64,000 nt of DNA from contig JACKJB010000001.1 of assembly GCA_020638155.1 (NCBI GenBank), forward strand, positions 744,001 through 808,000. The letters are read 5' to 3'. The notes beneath the pieces were generated by a model. The model saw only the letters and a program-made list of their open reading frames with translations. It did no database searches and was not told the origin of the DNA. The translations under genes and the position numbers were made by a program. Position 1 is the stretch's first letter, and the number at the start of each line of letters is the position of its first letter. This DNA comes from Rhodospirillales bacterium (GTDB taxonomy: Bacteria; Pseudomonadota; Alphaproteobacteria; Micavibrionales; Micavibrionaceae). Shown piece after piece: positions 25,177 through 33,278 of this stretch.

Positions 25177-26385
25177 ATGAGCAGCGCAGAGAAAATAGAT
25201 ATCGCGGAAGAGACTCATATCCGGCCTTATACGATGAATTTCGGGCCGCAGCACCCGGCGGCGCACGGTGTTTTGCGTTTGGTGCTGGAAATGGACGGTG
25301 AGATTGTTGAGCGTTCCGATCCACATATCGGGCTGCTGCACCGCGGGACAGAGAAGCTGATTGAATATAAGACCTATACGCAGGCGTTGCCGTATTTTGA
25401 CCGTCTTGATTACGTCAGCCCGATGAACCAGGAACATGCTTTTGCGATGGCGACCGAGAAACTGCTCGGGATTGCGCCGCCGCCACGGGCACAATATATC
25501 CGGGTGCTGTTCTCCGAGCTGACCCGCGTCTTAAACCATATTCTTAATATCACGACCTTTGCTCTTGATGTTGGGGCGATTACGCCTGCTCTGTGGGGGT
25601 TTGAAGAACGTGAGAAGGGGATGGAGTTTTATGACCGCGTTTGCGGGGCGCGCCTGCATGCGAACTATATCCGGCCGGGCGGGGTGCGCTATGACATGCC
25701 TGCCGGGCTGGCTGATGACATGATGGACTGGGCGGAAAACTCCGTTCTGAAGGTGATTGACGATCTTGATGAGCTGTTGACGGAAAACCGTATCTTCAAG
25801 CAGCGTACGGTTGATATCGGCGTGGTGAGCGCCGAAGAAGCCATGGATTGGGGCTTTAGCGGGCCGATGCTGCGCGGCTCCGGGCTGGCCTGGGATCTGC
25901 GCAAGGCTCAGCCTTATGAGATTTACGATCATCTGGATTTCGATATCCCGGTCGGCAAGACGGGGGATTGTTATGCGCGATACCTGATCCGTATGGAAGA
26001 AATGCGCCAGTCTGTGAAGATGATGAAGCAGTGCCTTGAGATGATGCCGGACGGGCCTGTGATGATTGACGATTACAAGGTCGTGCCGCCGCCGCGGGCT
26101 GAAATGAAAGGCTCGATGGAGGCGCTGATCCATCACTTTAAGCTGTATACCGAAGGCTTCCACGTTCCGGCAGGCGAGACCTATACCGCCGTTGAAGCGC
26201 CGAAAGGCGAGTTCGGGGTGTATCTTGTGTCTGACGGCGGGAATAAACCGTACCGTTGCCGGATTCGCGCTCCCGGTTTCCCGCACCTGCAAGGCATGGA
26301 TTTCATGGCCAAAGGCCACATGCTGGCCGACGCGGTGTCTATCATTGGATCGATGGACATCGTGTTTGGGGAGATTGACCGATAG
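25177..26385 (+). CDS. nuoD: NADH-quinone oxidoreductase subunit D
   Basis: The 402-residue 49-kDa-type subunit forms the quinone-binding site with NuoB. It shows NFGPQHPAAHGVLR, PHIGLLHRGTEKL, PYFDRLDYVSPM and, at the C-terminus, PSIIGSMDIVFGEIDR-like residues (VSIIGSMDIVFGEIDR). It is a separate gene and not fused to nuoC. The start ATG 25177 lies 24 bp after the preceding GIY-YIG palindrome, so its leader has been replaced by cassette-adjacent sequence. Confidence 0.97.
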   Translation: MSSAEKIDIAEETHIRPYTMNFGPQHPAAHGVLRLVLEMDGEIVERSDPHIGLLHRGTEKLIEYKTYTQALPYFDRLDYVSPMNQEHAFAMATEKLLGIAPPPRAQYIRVLFSELTRVLNHILNITTFALDVGAITPALWGFEEREKGMEFYDRVCGARLHANYIRPGGVRYDMPAGLADDMMDWAENSVLKVIDDLDELLTENRIFKQRTVDIGVVSAEEAMDWGFSGPMLRGSGLAWDLRKAQPYEIYDHLDFDIPVGKTGDCYARYLIRMEEMRQSVKMMKQCLEMMPDGPVMIDDYKVVPPPRAEMKGSMEALIHHFKLYTEGFHVPAGETYTAVEAPKGEFGVYLVSDGGNKPYRCRIRAPGFPHLQGMDFMAKGHMLADAVSIIGSMDIVFGEIDR

Positions 26386-26389
26386 GCGC

Positions 26390-26701
26390 ATGCGCTTTTT
26401 CTCACGTACAACAAAAGTATTCTATCATTTTATTGGGTGTTTGCTTTTGCTGAACACCTTAATAACCTATGGGGTTTGGTTGCTTGGCAGTGTCCTTGAT
26501 TGCAGCGGGTCTCAGCTTGATTTTTCATGTAATAATTTGGATGAGCCTTTGGAAGCGGTGATGGAAGCTTTTGGTGGCTGGATGATGTTAAATCTCATAT
26601 TTCGTTTTATGGGTGGAATTGGTTTTATTCTGGACTTTATGGCTTTGATATATCTGGTCTCAATATTTCCAGGGCTGTTTGGAACAAAAAGAGATTTTTA
26701 G
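26390..26701 (+). CDS. Small membrane protein of unknown function
   Basis: The 103-residue product starts 4 nt after the nuoD stop at ATG 26390. It has two hydrophobic segments (about residues 15-38 and 62-95) and two Cys in the loop between them (DCSGSQLDFSCNN), which would face the periplasm. The base composition is more AT-rich than that of the flanking nuo genes. I recognise no family; it is not a known complex I subunit. Confidence 0.6.
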   Translation: MRFFSRTTKVFYHFIGCLLLLNTLITYGVWLLGSVLDCSGSQLDFSCNNLDEPLEAVMEAFGGWMMLNLIFRFMGGIGFILDFMALIYLVSIFPGLFGTKRDF

Positions 26702-26704
26702 AAA

Positions 26705-27120
26705 TCGTCATGCCCGCGCAGGCGGGCATCCAGAGCTGTAGGCGATTATGGTGGTTGGGGCACTGGACTCCCGCCTGCGCGGGAGTGACGGGATAGAGGG
26801 GGGCGCTGTTGGGGGCGTACGTTTACATCATTACAAATGAACGCAACGGTACGCTTTATATTGGCGTTACCAGCAATCTGAGGCAAAGAGTGTGGCAGCA
26901 TAAAGAAGGTGTTGTTGACGGCTTTTCTCAAAAATATGGTTTGAAGCGCCTTGTCTGGTATGAGGTGCATGATGATATCCGCGAGGCTATCCGGCGGGAA
27001 AAGCAGCTTAAGAAATGGGAGCGGCAGTGGAAGTTGCGGATTATTGAGGATATGAACCCTCAGTGGAAAGATTTATATGGTGCTTTGTAGTACTGGATTC
27101 CCGCCTACGCGGGGATGACG
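26705..27120 (+). mobile_element. GIY-YIG cassette 2 (nuoD/nuoE junction)
   Basis: Three related palindromes surround one GIY-YIG gene. ATGCCCGC/GCGGGCAT has loop GCAG (26710-26729). ACTCCCGC/GCGGGAGT has loop CTGC and inverted orientation (26767-26786). ATTCCCGC/GCGGGGAT has loop CTAC and the same orientation as the second (27097-27116). Each carries a CTGGA or TCCAG on one side and GTGACG, ATGACG or CGTCAT on the other. Confidence 0.7.
26809..27090 (+). CDS. Solitary GIY-YIG nuclease domain protein 2
   Basis: The 93-residue product starts at TTG 26809 behind a G-rich Shine-Dalgarno sequence (about 26796-26803). Core motifs are AYVYIITN, TLYIGVTSNLRQRVWQHK, GFSQKYG and REAIRREKQLKKWERQWK, ending NPQWKDLY. 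It is nearly a minimal GIY-YIG domain. It is about as similar to copies 1 and 3 as they are to each other, which suggests independent arrivals or old divergence rather than a recent local duplication. Confidence 0.87.
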   Translation: MGAYVYIITNERNGTLYIGVTSNLRQRVWQHKEGVVDGFSQKYGLKRLVWYEVHDDIREAIRREKQLKKWERQWKLRIIEDMNPQWKDLYGAL

Positions 27121-27145
27121 ATAAGAGAGTAATAGACGATCCTGA

Positions 27146-27529
27146 TTACTGCATTGACGGGCCTTGATTGGTTGCTGAACGGTATATCGCACTGCCTTCG
27201 GCGACGACCGGGCTATAAGGAAGGTCTAGTTCGATGCCCAGTCTTCTTTTCTCATCCTGAAGGTGTTGCAAGGCGTATTCGGCGCTGTAGTTCATGTTGC
27301 GGTAGTGGCGCCAGCGGTTGCGATCGGAGTCCTGCGGGTTTAGTTTTCGCATGGATTGGTGGTATTTCTGATTTAATTCGATTTCATCGAGATATTGTGA
27401 GTCCACTCCCGGTTCCGTCCAGAGTGCTTTGGGGGTGCCGTCTTCGGTGACGATGCCGCCAAAATACCACAGGACGGGTTCGAATCCTTCGCGGACTTCT
27501 GTGCTGCTCTCCATAAAATCGTATTTCAT
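27146..27529 (-). CDS. Unknown acidic protein, antisense to nuo
   Basis: The 127-residue product (from ATG 27529; the frame is open to TTG 27565) has a normal amino-acid composition rich in Glu, Tyr, Arg and Asn. It shows helical stretches such as YSAEYALQHLQDEKRRLGIELDLPY. It has no signal peptide or membrane segment. The opposite-strand frames look non-coding (Cys/Arg-rich). No family is recognised. Its orientation opposes nuoD-nuoE, so transcription of this block must clash or be separate. Confidence 0.5.
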   Translation of the reverse strand: MKYDFMESSTEVREGFEPVLWYFGGIVTEDGTPKALWTEPGVDSQYLDEIELNQKYHQSMRKLNPQDSDRNRWRHYRNMNYSAEYALQHLQDEKRRLGIELDLPYSPVVAEGSAIYRSATNQGPSMQ

Positions 27530-27651
27530 TGGTGGACTGTAGCTGATGATGAGCGACCCTGTCAAAAAGCGGAGGACGGGGGTTCCTGACCGCTAGACAT
27601 CGCCGGGGGGATGGGATAAAACGGTGCGAGAGCCGATGCGGAGTAGAATCA

Positions 27652-28305
27652 ATGAAAAAGCCTTTTGACCTGAACGCAGATTATCAGCCCGAAAGCTTTG
27701 CTTTCAGGGACCAGGAAATGGTTGAGAATATCCTGGCACGCTACCCGAAAGGGCGGCAGCGCAGCGCGATTATGCCGCTTCTGGATCTGACACAGCGGCA
27801 GCTGGCTGAGGAGGGGGCGACGGCCAAGCCGGTTTATGGCGGGTGGATTCCCCGCGCGGCCATGGACGAAATTGCCCGTATTGTCGATCAGCCAGCGATT
27901 AAGGTCTATGAGGTCGCCACATTTTATTCGATGTATAATCTCGCCCCGGTTGGCAAATACCTGGTGCAGTTCTGCACGACGACGCCGTGCTGGCTGAACG
28001 GGTCGGCGGAGATTGTTAAGGCTGCGGAAAAGCACCTGAAGATCCATAACGGGGAGACGACCAAAGACGGGATGTTTACCCTGATGGAAGTTGAATGCCT
28101 TGGGGCTTGCGTGAATGCGCCGATGATCCAGATCAACGATAATTATTACGAAGACCTGACGCCGGAGCTGATGGTCGATCTTCTTAAAGCGCTTGCCGAA
28201 GGCAAGGATGTGCCGGTGGGATCGCAGCAGGGGCGCAAATGTTCCATGGCGATCAAAGGCCCGACCTGCCTGCATGAGCAGGCTAAAAAGGCCGGGGTCG
28301 CTTAA
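27652..28305 (+). CDS. nuoE: NADH-quinone oxidoreductase subunit E
   Basis: The 217-residue 24-kDa-type subunit binds the [2Fe-2S] cluster N1a, with ligands in QFCTTTPCW and VECLGACVNAP. It shows the family motif ATFYSMYNLAPVGK. The N-terminus KPFDLNADYQPESFAF and the C-terminal GPTCLHEQ are usual in alphaproteobacteria. GGAG lies 9 nt before ATG 27652. nuoF is separated from it by 3.2 kb of accessory genes. Confidence 0.97.
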   Translation: MKKPFDLNADYQPESFAFRDQEMVENILARYPKGRQRSAIMPLLDLTQRQLAEEGATAKPVYGGWIPRAAMDEIARIVDQPAIKVYEVATFYSMYNLAPVGKYLVQFCTTTPCWLNGSAEIVKAAEKHLKIHNGETTKDGMFTLMEVECLGACVNAPMIQINDNYYEDLTPELMVDLLKALAEGKDVPVGSQQGRKCSMAIKGPTCLHEQAKKAGVA

Positions 28306-28316
28306 ATTTCACCTAT

Positions 28317-28385
28317 CGTCATTCCCGCGACTTTGCACCGCAAAGTTTAAACGGCGGCATTAGGTCGCCGTGTCAACGGATAGAG
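28317..28385. repeat. Degenerate copy of palindromic repeat family A
   Basis: It begins CGTCATTCCCGCG like the copies at 16128 and 61819. It has an internal hairpin ACTTTGC/GCAAAGT (28330-28346) and a GGCG/CGCC arm, but the closing end is lost (GTCAACGGATAGAG). Confidence 0.55.
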
Positions 28386-28388
28386 GGG

Positions 28389-29870
28389 TTACAGACGCGG
28401 CATCAGGTGATTGAATTGAATCCGGTCGCCTTCGATCAGGGCGTCTGTGTTATCGTTCACTTCGCACAGGAAGCTGATATCTTTGCCGTCAATAATCGGA
28501 ATACATCCCATGCCGTTACGCTGGACTACGCCTTCCACAGGAGGCTGGGCAGGGGTGTCAACGGCCGGCGGCAGGACTTCCGGCTGCGGTGGGGTGACGG
28601 GTGTAGCTTCCGCGCCTGATGTGCAGACAACGTCGCCGACGCAGTCTTTACCGTTAAAGCCTTCCGCCCATTGTTCGTGAAAACAGGAGGCAATTTCATG
28701 CAGGCGGCTGTTTTCCCCGGTGATATCCATGACATGCTGCATCAGGCCGATCGCGCTTTCCTTGTCCATGGTAAAGCCGCTTTGGCCGAAATTCTGAAGG
28801 TAGGCGTAATCGATCATGGCCTGGATATTGCCTTTGCTGATGGATGCTTCGTAAAGCTGGCCGATCAGGGCGTTATCCTTCGGTAACTCGATGCACAAAA
28901 CTTTACCTTCGGTGTTGATGGCGGCCGCCAGGTCTTTTAATGCCTGCGCGTTACCATCCTGAGCACGCTCTACCAGTGCCAGAACAGTTTTATCGGTAAT
29001 GTTGTTATCGCTGATATATTGGTCCAGCGCAGTATTCAGGCCGCTCAGGTCGGCGGTGCGCTCCGCAACATCGGTCAGGAACTGAACAGGGTCGTAGGCC
29101 GTTATTTCTGTCATATTTTCGGTTTCGACGGCAGGCGTCGCTTCGGTTACATCCTTGGGTTCTGGGATGTCCGTAGCGTCTTGATGATCCGTATCAACCA
29201 GAACGAGTTCCGGTTCAGGATCCTGCGGCGGCAAATCATTGCTTTCCGGTGCCGGTTCAACAGAAACGGTTTCCTGTGTGGTTGGTGCAGAGGCCGACGG
29301 TTCATCGCTCACGACTTCCGGTGTAACATTTTCCGGGATGGCTTCAGTCTCAGGCTCGGCAACGATTTCCAGCTCTTCCGGCAGGATTTCTGTTTCAGGT
29401 TCTACGAGATCGATTTCGGGCTGCTGGACGAGATCGGTCGCCGGGGTATCGCTATTGCCAAACCAGTCGGCGAGCTTGTCTGAAATACTGTCGGCAATCT
29501 GGTCGCCGAAATGGTAGGACATGCCGCCAGAAATCATAGAAACAACAGTTCCTACGGCAATGCGGGTTGACGTTTTCTCGTTCCAGTATTTTGTTAGAGG
29601 GTTTTGTTTCTTTTCACGGCGATATTTCCAGTATGAGCCTAAAGCGCCCATAAATGCGCCTGTAGCGGCGGCGGCGACCATTACTGTTGCTGCCGGGGGC
29701 AGGGCTGTTGCGCATAGCATCGACAGCGCGCATGTTTTAAAAGCGATCCCCACGCCGATACCGGCTGCGAGCGGGGCGATGGCGTTGAACAGGGAACAAA
29801 GCCGCCCGTTTTTAAAGGAGGATATTTGTTTGACGTGTTTGATGTTTGCTGCGTTGTCAGTGCTACTCAT
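28389..29870 (-). CDS. Large membrane-anchored acidic protein of unknown function
   Basis: The 493-residue product has two or three hydrophobic segments near the N-terminus (about 30-75 and 103-120). A long Glu/Pro/Thr/Val-rich acidic linker follows (about 145-265), then a helical domain (about 270-410) with short helix pairs that resemble Sel1/TPR-like repeats (DGNAQALKDLAAAI, SKGNIQAMIDYAYLQ). A Cys-containing C-terminal part ends the protein. The start is ATG 29870. It lies on the strand opposite to nuo, within a three-gene block between nuoE and nuoF. I recognise no family. Confidence 0.62.
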   Translation of the reverse strand: MSSTDNAANIKHVKQISSFKNGRLCSLFNAIAPLAAGIGVGIAFKTCALSMLCATALPPAATVMVAAAATGAFMGALGSYWKYRREKKQNPLTKYWNEKTSTRIAVGTVVSMISGGMSYHFGDQIADSISDKLADWFGNSDTPATDLVQQPEIDLVEPETEILPEELEIVAEPETEAIPENVTPEVVSDEPSASAPTTQETVSVEPAPESNDLPPQDPEPELVLVDTDHQDATDIPEPKDVTEATPAVETENMTEITAYDPVQFLTDVAERTADLSGLNTALDQYISDNNITDKTVLALVERAQDGNAQALKDLAAAINTEGKVLCIELPKDNALIGQLYEASISKGNIQAMIDYAYLQNFGQSGFTMDKESAIGLMQHVMDITGENSRLHEIASCFHEQWAEGFNGKDCVGDVVCTSGAEATPVTPPQPEVLPPAVDTPAQPPVEGVVQRNGMGCIPIIDGKDISFLCEVNDNTDALIEGDRIQFNHLMPRL

Positions 29871-29942
29871 AATTACCGGCCTCTTGCTGTAGAAAATTTA
29901 TGGTGTTTTATCGCAAGTGGTGTGATTTATGCAAACAAAATC

Positions 29943-29971
29943 TTGACAAAAATTTTAAGTTTATGTAATTA
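29943..29971 (+). promoter_or_regulatory. Candidate promoter for the Asn/Gly-rich secreted protein
   Basis: TTGACA (29943-29948) is followed after 17 bp by TAATTA (29966-29971) in an AT-rich intergenic stretch between two divergent genes. Confidence 0.45.
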
Positions 29972-30008
29972 CCGGGGCGTGTAATTAACTATAAAAGCAG
30001 GTATCAAA

Positions 30009-31010
30009 ATGAAAAAAATTCAAAAAGCGGCGGCGGCAGCCGTAATCCTGGGTCTTTCCGGCCAGGCAGCAGCAACGGGTTGTGGCGTTGATTTCGCACA
30101 TAGTTGCGGTAATCAGGGGTATGGTCATCAGACACCGAATACCACATTGAACAACAATAACAATTCAAACCGGAATACGAATAGCAACTACAATGCTAAT
30201 CGCAATTCAAACAGCAACTACAATGCAAACCGTAATTCAAACGCGAATTATAATGGTAACCGCAACACCAATTACAACGGTAATAGTAACCGCATTGATG
30301 TAACGAGCACTAATCAGGCGTATGGCGGTACGGCTAACTCCAATTCCAATTCTCATTCCAATGCGAATTCTCAAAGCTATGCCAATGGTGGGACAGCGAA
30401 CAGTGTGTCCCATGGGGGTACTGGTTTTGGTGGTAATGCGAACGCTCAAGGCGGTAACTCTTATTCCCAAGGTGGAAATTCTTACTCAGAAGGCGGTTTT
30501 GGCCAAGGGGGTAATGCTACAGGTGGTAACGCAACCGGCGGCAATGCTACGGGCGGTAACGCGGCAGGCGGTAACGTTGAAGGTGTACAGGGCGGGAACG
30601 TCGAAGGCGTTCAAACCGGTTCCATCAACAACAACATCAAATATGATGCGCCGAAGCCGATCGGGAATGCGCCGAACGTGTTCATCCAGCCGACAGGTGA
30701 TTGCGGTTCCGGTTGGTCGCTTTCTGTGGGTGCGCCTTATTCTGCGCTGGGCTTTGGCAAGACCGGACAGGATCAGATCTGTCTTTCCACGAATGCCGCG
30801 CTGGCTGTTATGAATGCCGGTCTGGTTGCTGATGATCAGGGGATTATTGCTGTTGGTCTTTCGACACTGACCCAGATTCATCCGGAATTTGAAGCCGCTG
30901 TGCAGTACGTATCCGGTAATCTTACTTCGGAATGTGCGGCACAGGCTGCGCGTATTTCTACTGTGCTTCTGGCACAGCCGAAGCTGGATTGCGCGACGTT
31001 AAACCGCTAA
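30009..31010 (+). CDS. Secreted Asn/Gly-rich repeat protein
   Basis: The 333-residue product has a signal peptide (cleavage near GQAAA). An Asn/Ser/Tyr-rich repeat section follows (about 45-135, unit NSNYNANR), then a Gly/Asn section with repeats of GGNAT (about 145-205). The compact C-terminal domain (about 215-333) has four Cys (GDCGSGW, DQICLST, SECAAQ, LDCATL). The DNA mirrors this: 24-nt units around 30184-30255 and 15-nt units around 30505-30590. Low-complexity surface proteins or biofilm fibres look like this; the function is inferred only. It has its own promoter and terminator. Confidence 0.7.
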   Translation: MKKIQKAAAAAVILGLSGQAAATGCGVDFAHSCGNQGYGHQTPNTTLNNNNNSNRNTNSNYNANRNSNSNYNANRNSNANYNGNRNTNYNGNSNRIDVTSTNQAYGGTANSNSNSHSNANSQSYANGGTANSVSHGGTGFGGNANAQGGNSYSQGGNSYSEGGFGQGGNATGGNATGGNATGGNAAGGNVEGVQGGNVEGVQTGSINNNIKYDAPKPIGNAPNVFIQPTGDCGSGWSLSVGAPYSALGFGKTGQDQICLSTNAALAVMNAGLVADDQGIIAVGLSTLTQIHPEFEAAVQYVSGNLTSECAAQAARISTVLLAQPKLDCATLNR

Positions 31011-31019
31011 TTTTTTAGG

Positions 31020-31053
31020 CAGGCAGCCTTTGAATAAGGGCTGCCTGTTTTTC
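31020..31053 (+). terminator. Rho-independent terminator
   Basis: CAGGCAGCC (31020-31028) pairs with GGCTGCCTG (31039-31047), followed by a run of T. It closes the Asn/Gly-rich gene. Confidence 0.85.
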
Positions 31054-31081
31054 TACCTTTAGAGTGAGGATATGAAAAATA

Positions 31082-31489
31082 ATGTGTAATATTCCCAAGC
31101 TGACGAAGATATTTTCCGCTACGGCCGGTGTTTTAATGCTGGCGGGATGCGCATCGCCGATGCTCAATAAATCGACCTGCATGGAAGAAAAGCAGACGAA
31201 TATTCTGTTTGGCTTATTCAGCAACGGGGAACGCCATTATAACAAAGGTTGCGCGCTAGAGCTTGGGGCGCGGCAGATGCTCCTGTCCGATGATATCGGT
31301 ATGAAAGCGCTCGGCCATGCGCTTTTGGAAAAGCAGCAGGGCGATATCGAAGATGTCAGCGGCATAGTCCGCCAGGTTATTGTCGAAGAAACGACCCTCG
31401 GTCTGGACTGCGAAGTCCAGTCGGCGGAACGCGGGGTTGATGGTAAAAAAATTATCCGTCTTGGAAATTGTACCCCGCTTTCTCCGTAA
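31082..31489 (+). CDS. Small predicted lipoprotein
   Basis: The 135-residue product has a lipoprotein signal with the lipobox LMLAGC (Cys23) and is therefore probably membrane-attached. The mature part has four further Cys and a helical centre (ALGHALLEKQQGDIEDVSGIVRQVI). I recognise no family. It follows the Asn/Gly-rich protein gene and its terminator and precedes nuoF by 80 bp; the two accessory genes could serve one envelope function. Confidence 0.7.
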   Translation: MCNIPKLTKIFSATAGVLMLAGCASPMLNKSTCMEEKQTNILFGLFSNGERHYNKGCALELGARQMLLSDDIGMKALGHALLEKQQGDIEDVSGIVRQVIVEETTLGLDCEVQSAERGVDGKKIIRLGNCTPLSP

Positions 31490-31569
31490 AACTCTTTTAA
31501 ACCCTTGCCAAAATTATTGATCTCCGTATTGTATGGGGTGTCGTTCAACGTTCTTGGCGTAACACTCAC

Positions 31570-32853
31570 ATGCTTGATGATAAGGACAGAATTTTTACCA
31601 ATCTCTACGGCTGGGAGCCGCATAACTTAGCGTATGCGCAGAAGCGTGGGGATTGGGATAATACCGCCGCCCTGATTAAGAAGGGCAAAGAGTGGATTAT
31701 CGATGAAATGAAGAAATCCGGCCTGCGCGGGCGGGGCGGTGCGGGGTTTCCGACGGGCCTGAAATGGTCGTTTATGCCGGACCCCGAAAAAACCGGAAAG
31801 CCGCATTACCTGGTGATTAATGCCGATGAGTCGGAGCCGGGCACATGCAAAGACCGCGATATCCTGCGGAATGATCCTCATAAGCTGATTGAAGGGGCGC
31901 TGATCGCCGGATTCGCGATGGGCGCACATGCTGCATACATTTATATTCGCGGCGAGTTTTATAACGAAGGCTCTGCCGTGATCGAGGCAATTGACGAGGC
32001 CTATGATAAAGGACTGCTGGGTAAGAATGCTGCTGGTTCGGGCTGGGATTTCGATGTAATCCTGCACCGCGGGGCGGGGGCTTATATCTGCGGTGAGGAA
32101 ACTGCGCTGCTGAACAGCCTAGAAGGCCGTAAGGGGCAGCCACGGAACAAGCCGCCGTTCCCGGCGATGGCGGGGCTTTATTCCTGCCCGACGACGGTCA
32201 ATAACGTGGAAACGATTGCTGTTGTGCCGACGATCCTGCGGCGGGGCGGGGACTGGTTTGCTTCATTCGGTAAGGATGAGAAGAATACCGGGACGAAGCT
32301 GTTCTGTATTTCCGGGCATGTCGAACAGCCCTGCAATGTTGAAGAAGAGATGGGGATTCCGCTTAAGGAGTTGATCGATAAGCATGCCGGCGGGGTACGG
32401 GGCGGCTGGGATAACCTGCTGGCTGTGATTCCCGGCGGGTCTTCGACGCGCCTGCTGCCCAAGGATATCTGCGATAACATCCTGATGGATTTTGATTCCC
32501 TGCGCGAGGTCCAGAGCGGCCTGGGGACGGCCGGGGTTATCGTGATGGATAAATCAACCGATGTGATTAACGCGATCTGCCGCCTGTCACAGTTTTACAT
32601 GCATGAAAGCTGCGGCCAGTGTACGCCGTGCCGTGAAGGGACGGGCTGGCTGTGGCGCGTGATGCAGCGGATGGTGCGCGGCAATGCGACCGTGGATGAG
32701 ATCGATATGCTGCTGGAAGTCACGCGGGAGATCGAGGGGCACACAATTTGTGCGCTTGGCGATGCTGCGGCGTGGCCGGTGCAGGGGCTGATTAACCATT
32801 TCCGGCCGGAGATGGAAAAGCGGATCATGGAATACAGAAAGGCCGCGGCGTAG
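31570..32853 (+). CDS. nuoF: NADH-quinone oxidoreductase subunit F
   Basis: The 427-residue 51-kDa-type subunit oxidises NADH. It contains the NADH/FMN motif GLRGRGGAGFPTG (about 51-63), the FMN region CGEETALLNSLEG, and the N3 [4Fe-4S] ligands in ESCGQCTPCREG plus a distant Cys in HTICALGDAAA. Start ATG 31570. The gene is followed directly by GIY-YIG cassette 3. Confidence 0.98.
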   Translation: MLDDKDRIFTNLYGWEPHNLAYAQKRGDWDNTAALIKKGKEWIIDEMKKSGLRGRGGAGFPTGLKWSFMPDPEKTGKPHYLVINADESEPGTCKDRDILRNDPHKLIEGALIAGFAMGAHAAYIYIRGEFYNEGSAVIEAIDEAYDKGLLGKNAAGSGWDFDVILHRGAGAYICGEETALLNSLEGRKGQPRNKPPFPAMAGLYSCPTTVNNVETIAVVPTILRRGGDWFASFGKDEKNTGTKLFCISGHVEQPCNVEEEMGIPLKELIDKHAGGVRGGWDNLLAVIPGGSSTRLLPKDICDNILMDFDSLREVQSGLGTAGVIVMDKSTDVINAICRLSQFYMHESCGQCTPCREGTGWLWRVMQRMVRGNATVDEIDMLLEVTREIEGHTICALGDAAAWPVQGLINHFRPEMEKRIMEYRKAAA

Positions 32854-32866
32854 AAGTAATTTTATG

Positions 32867-33244
32867 TGTCATCCCGGCGAAAGCCGGGATCTGGTTGATA
32901 AAAGTGAAAATGAAAAATATGAGTAAATGCCTGAAAACTACTATGTTTATATTCTCACAACACGCAAGAACACGGCGCTTTATATCGGCGTAACATCGAA
33001 TTTGGAGCGAAGAGTTTGGGAACATAAGCAAGGTTTGGTTGAGGGCTTTACCAAAAAATACAATATTAATAAGCTTGTTCATGTTGAAGAATACAGCGAT
33101 ATAAACGAAGCTATACACCGCGAAAAATGTATGAAGGAATGGAAGCGAAACTGGAAGATAGAATTGATTGAAAAAAGCAATCCGGAATGGAATGATCTGA
33201 TGGATGATTGCTGTAACCAGATCCCGGCTTTCGCCGGGATGACA
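32867..33244 (+). mobile_element. GIY-YIG cassette 3 with perfect 30-nt inverted ends (nuoF/nuoG junction)
   Basis: Positions 32867-32896 and 33215-33244 are perfect inverted copies over 30 nt. Each end is itself a hairpin (ATCCCGGC/GCCGGGAT, loop GAAA or TTTC). The only gene between them is the GIY-YIG ORF at 32927. No transposase is present. A 13-nt direct repeat, GATGACATCGTAG, occurs at 33238-33250 and again at 33257-33269, just outside the right end. Confidence 0.8.
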
Positions 33245-33250
33245 TCGTAG
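32927..33250 (+). CDS. Solitary GIY-YIG nuclease domain protein 3
   Basis: The 107-residue product starts at ATG 32927. Motifs are YYVYILTT, ALYIGVTSNLERRVWEHK, GFTKKYNINKL and NEAIHREKCMKEWKRNWK, ending SNPEWNDLMDD. The last 12 or so residues (QIPAFAGMTS) are translated from the right palindrome, so the reading frame runs into the element end. The two other GIY-YIG genes of the window resemble it in length and motifs. It is likely a DNA nuclease; its substrate is unknown. Confidence 0.87.
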   Translation: MPENYYVYILTTRKNTALYIGVTSNLERRVWEHKQGLVEGFTKKYNINKLVHVEEYSDINEAIHREKCMKEWKRNWKIELIEKSNPEWNDLMDDCCNQIPAFAGMTS

Positions 33251-33278
33251 AGTAGAGATGACATCGTAGGGTATAAAT

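Noticed and set aside
25531..26391. 286-codon ORF antisense to nuoD
   Set aside because: It is a His/Arg-rich shadow of nuoD with no recognisable motif or Shine-Dalgarno.
30009..31010. Asn/Gly-rich protein considered as a curlin (CsgA) subunit
   Set aside because: The repeat unit lacks the Gln-x-Gly-x2-Asn spacing of curlin repeats, and no csg genes are nearby.
24811..33270. Recurrent CCCGC...GCGGG palindromes considered as CRISPR repeats
   Set aside because: They are irregularly spaced, differ in loop sequence, alternate in orientation and have no unique spacers of constant length or cas genes nearby.
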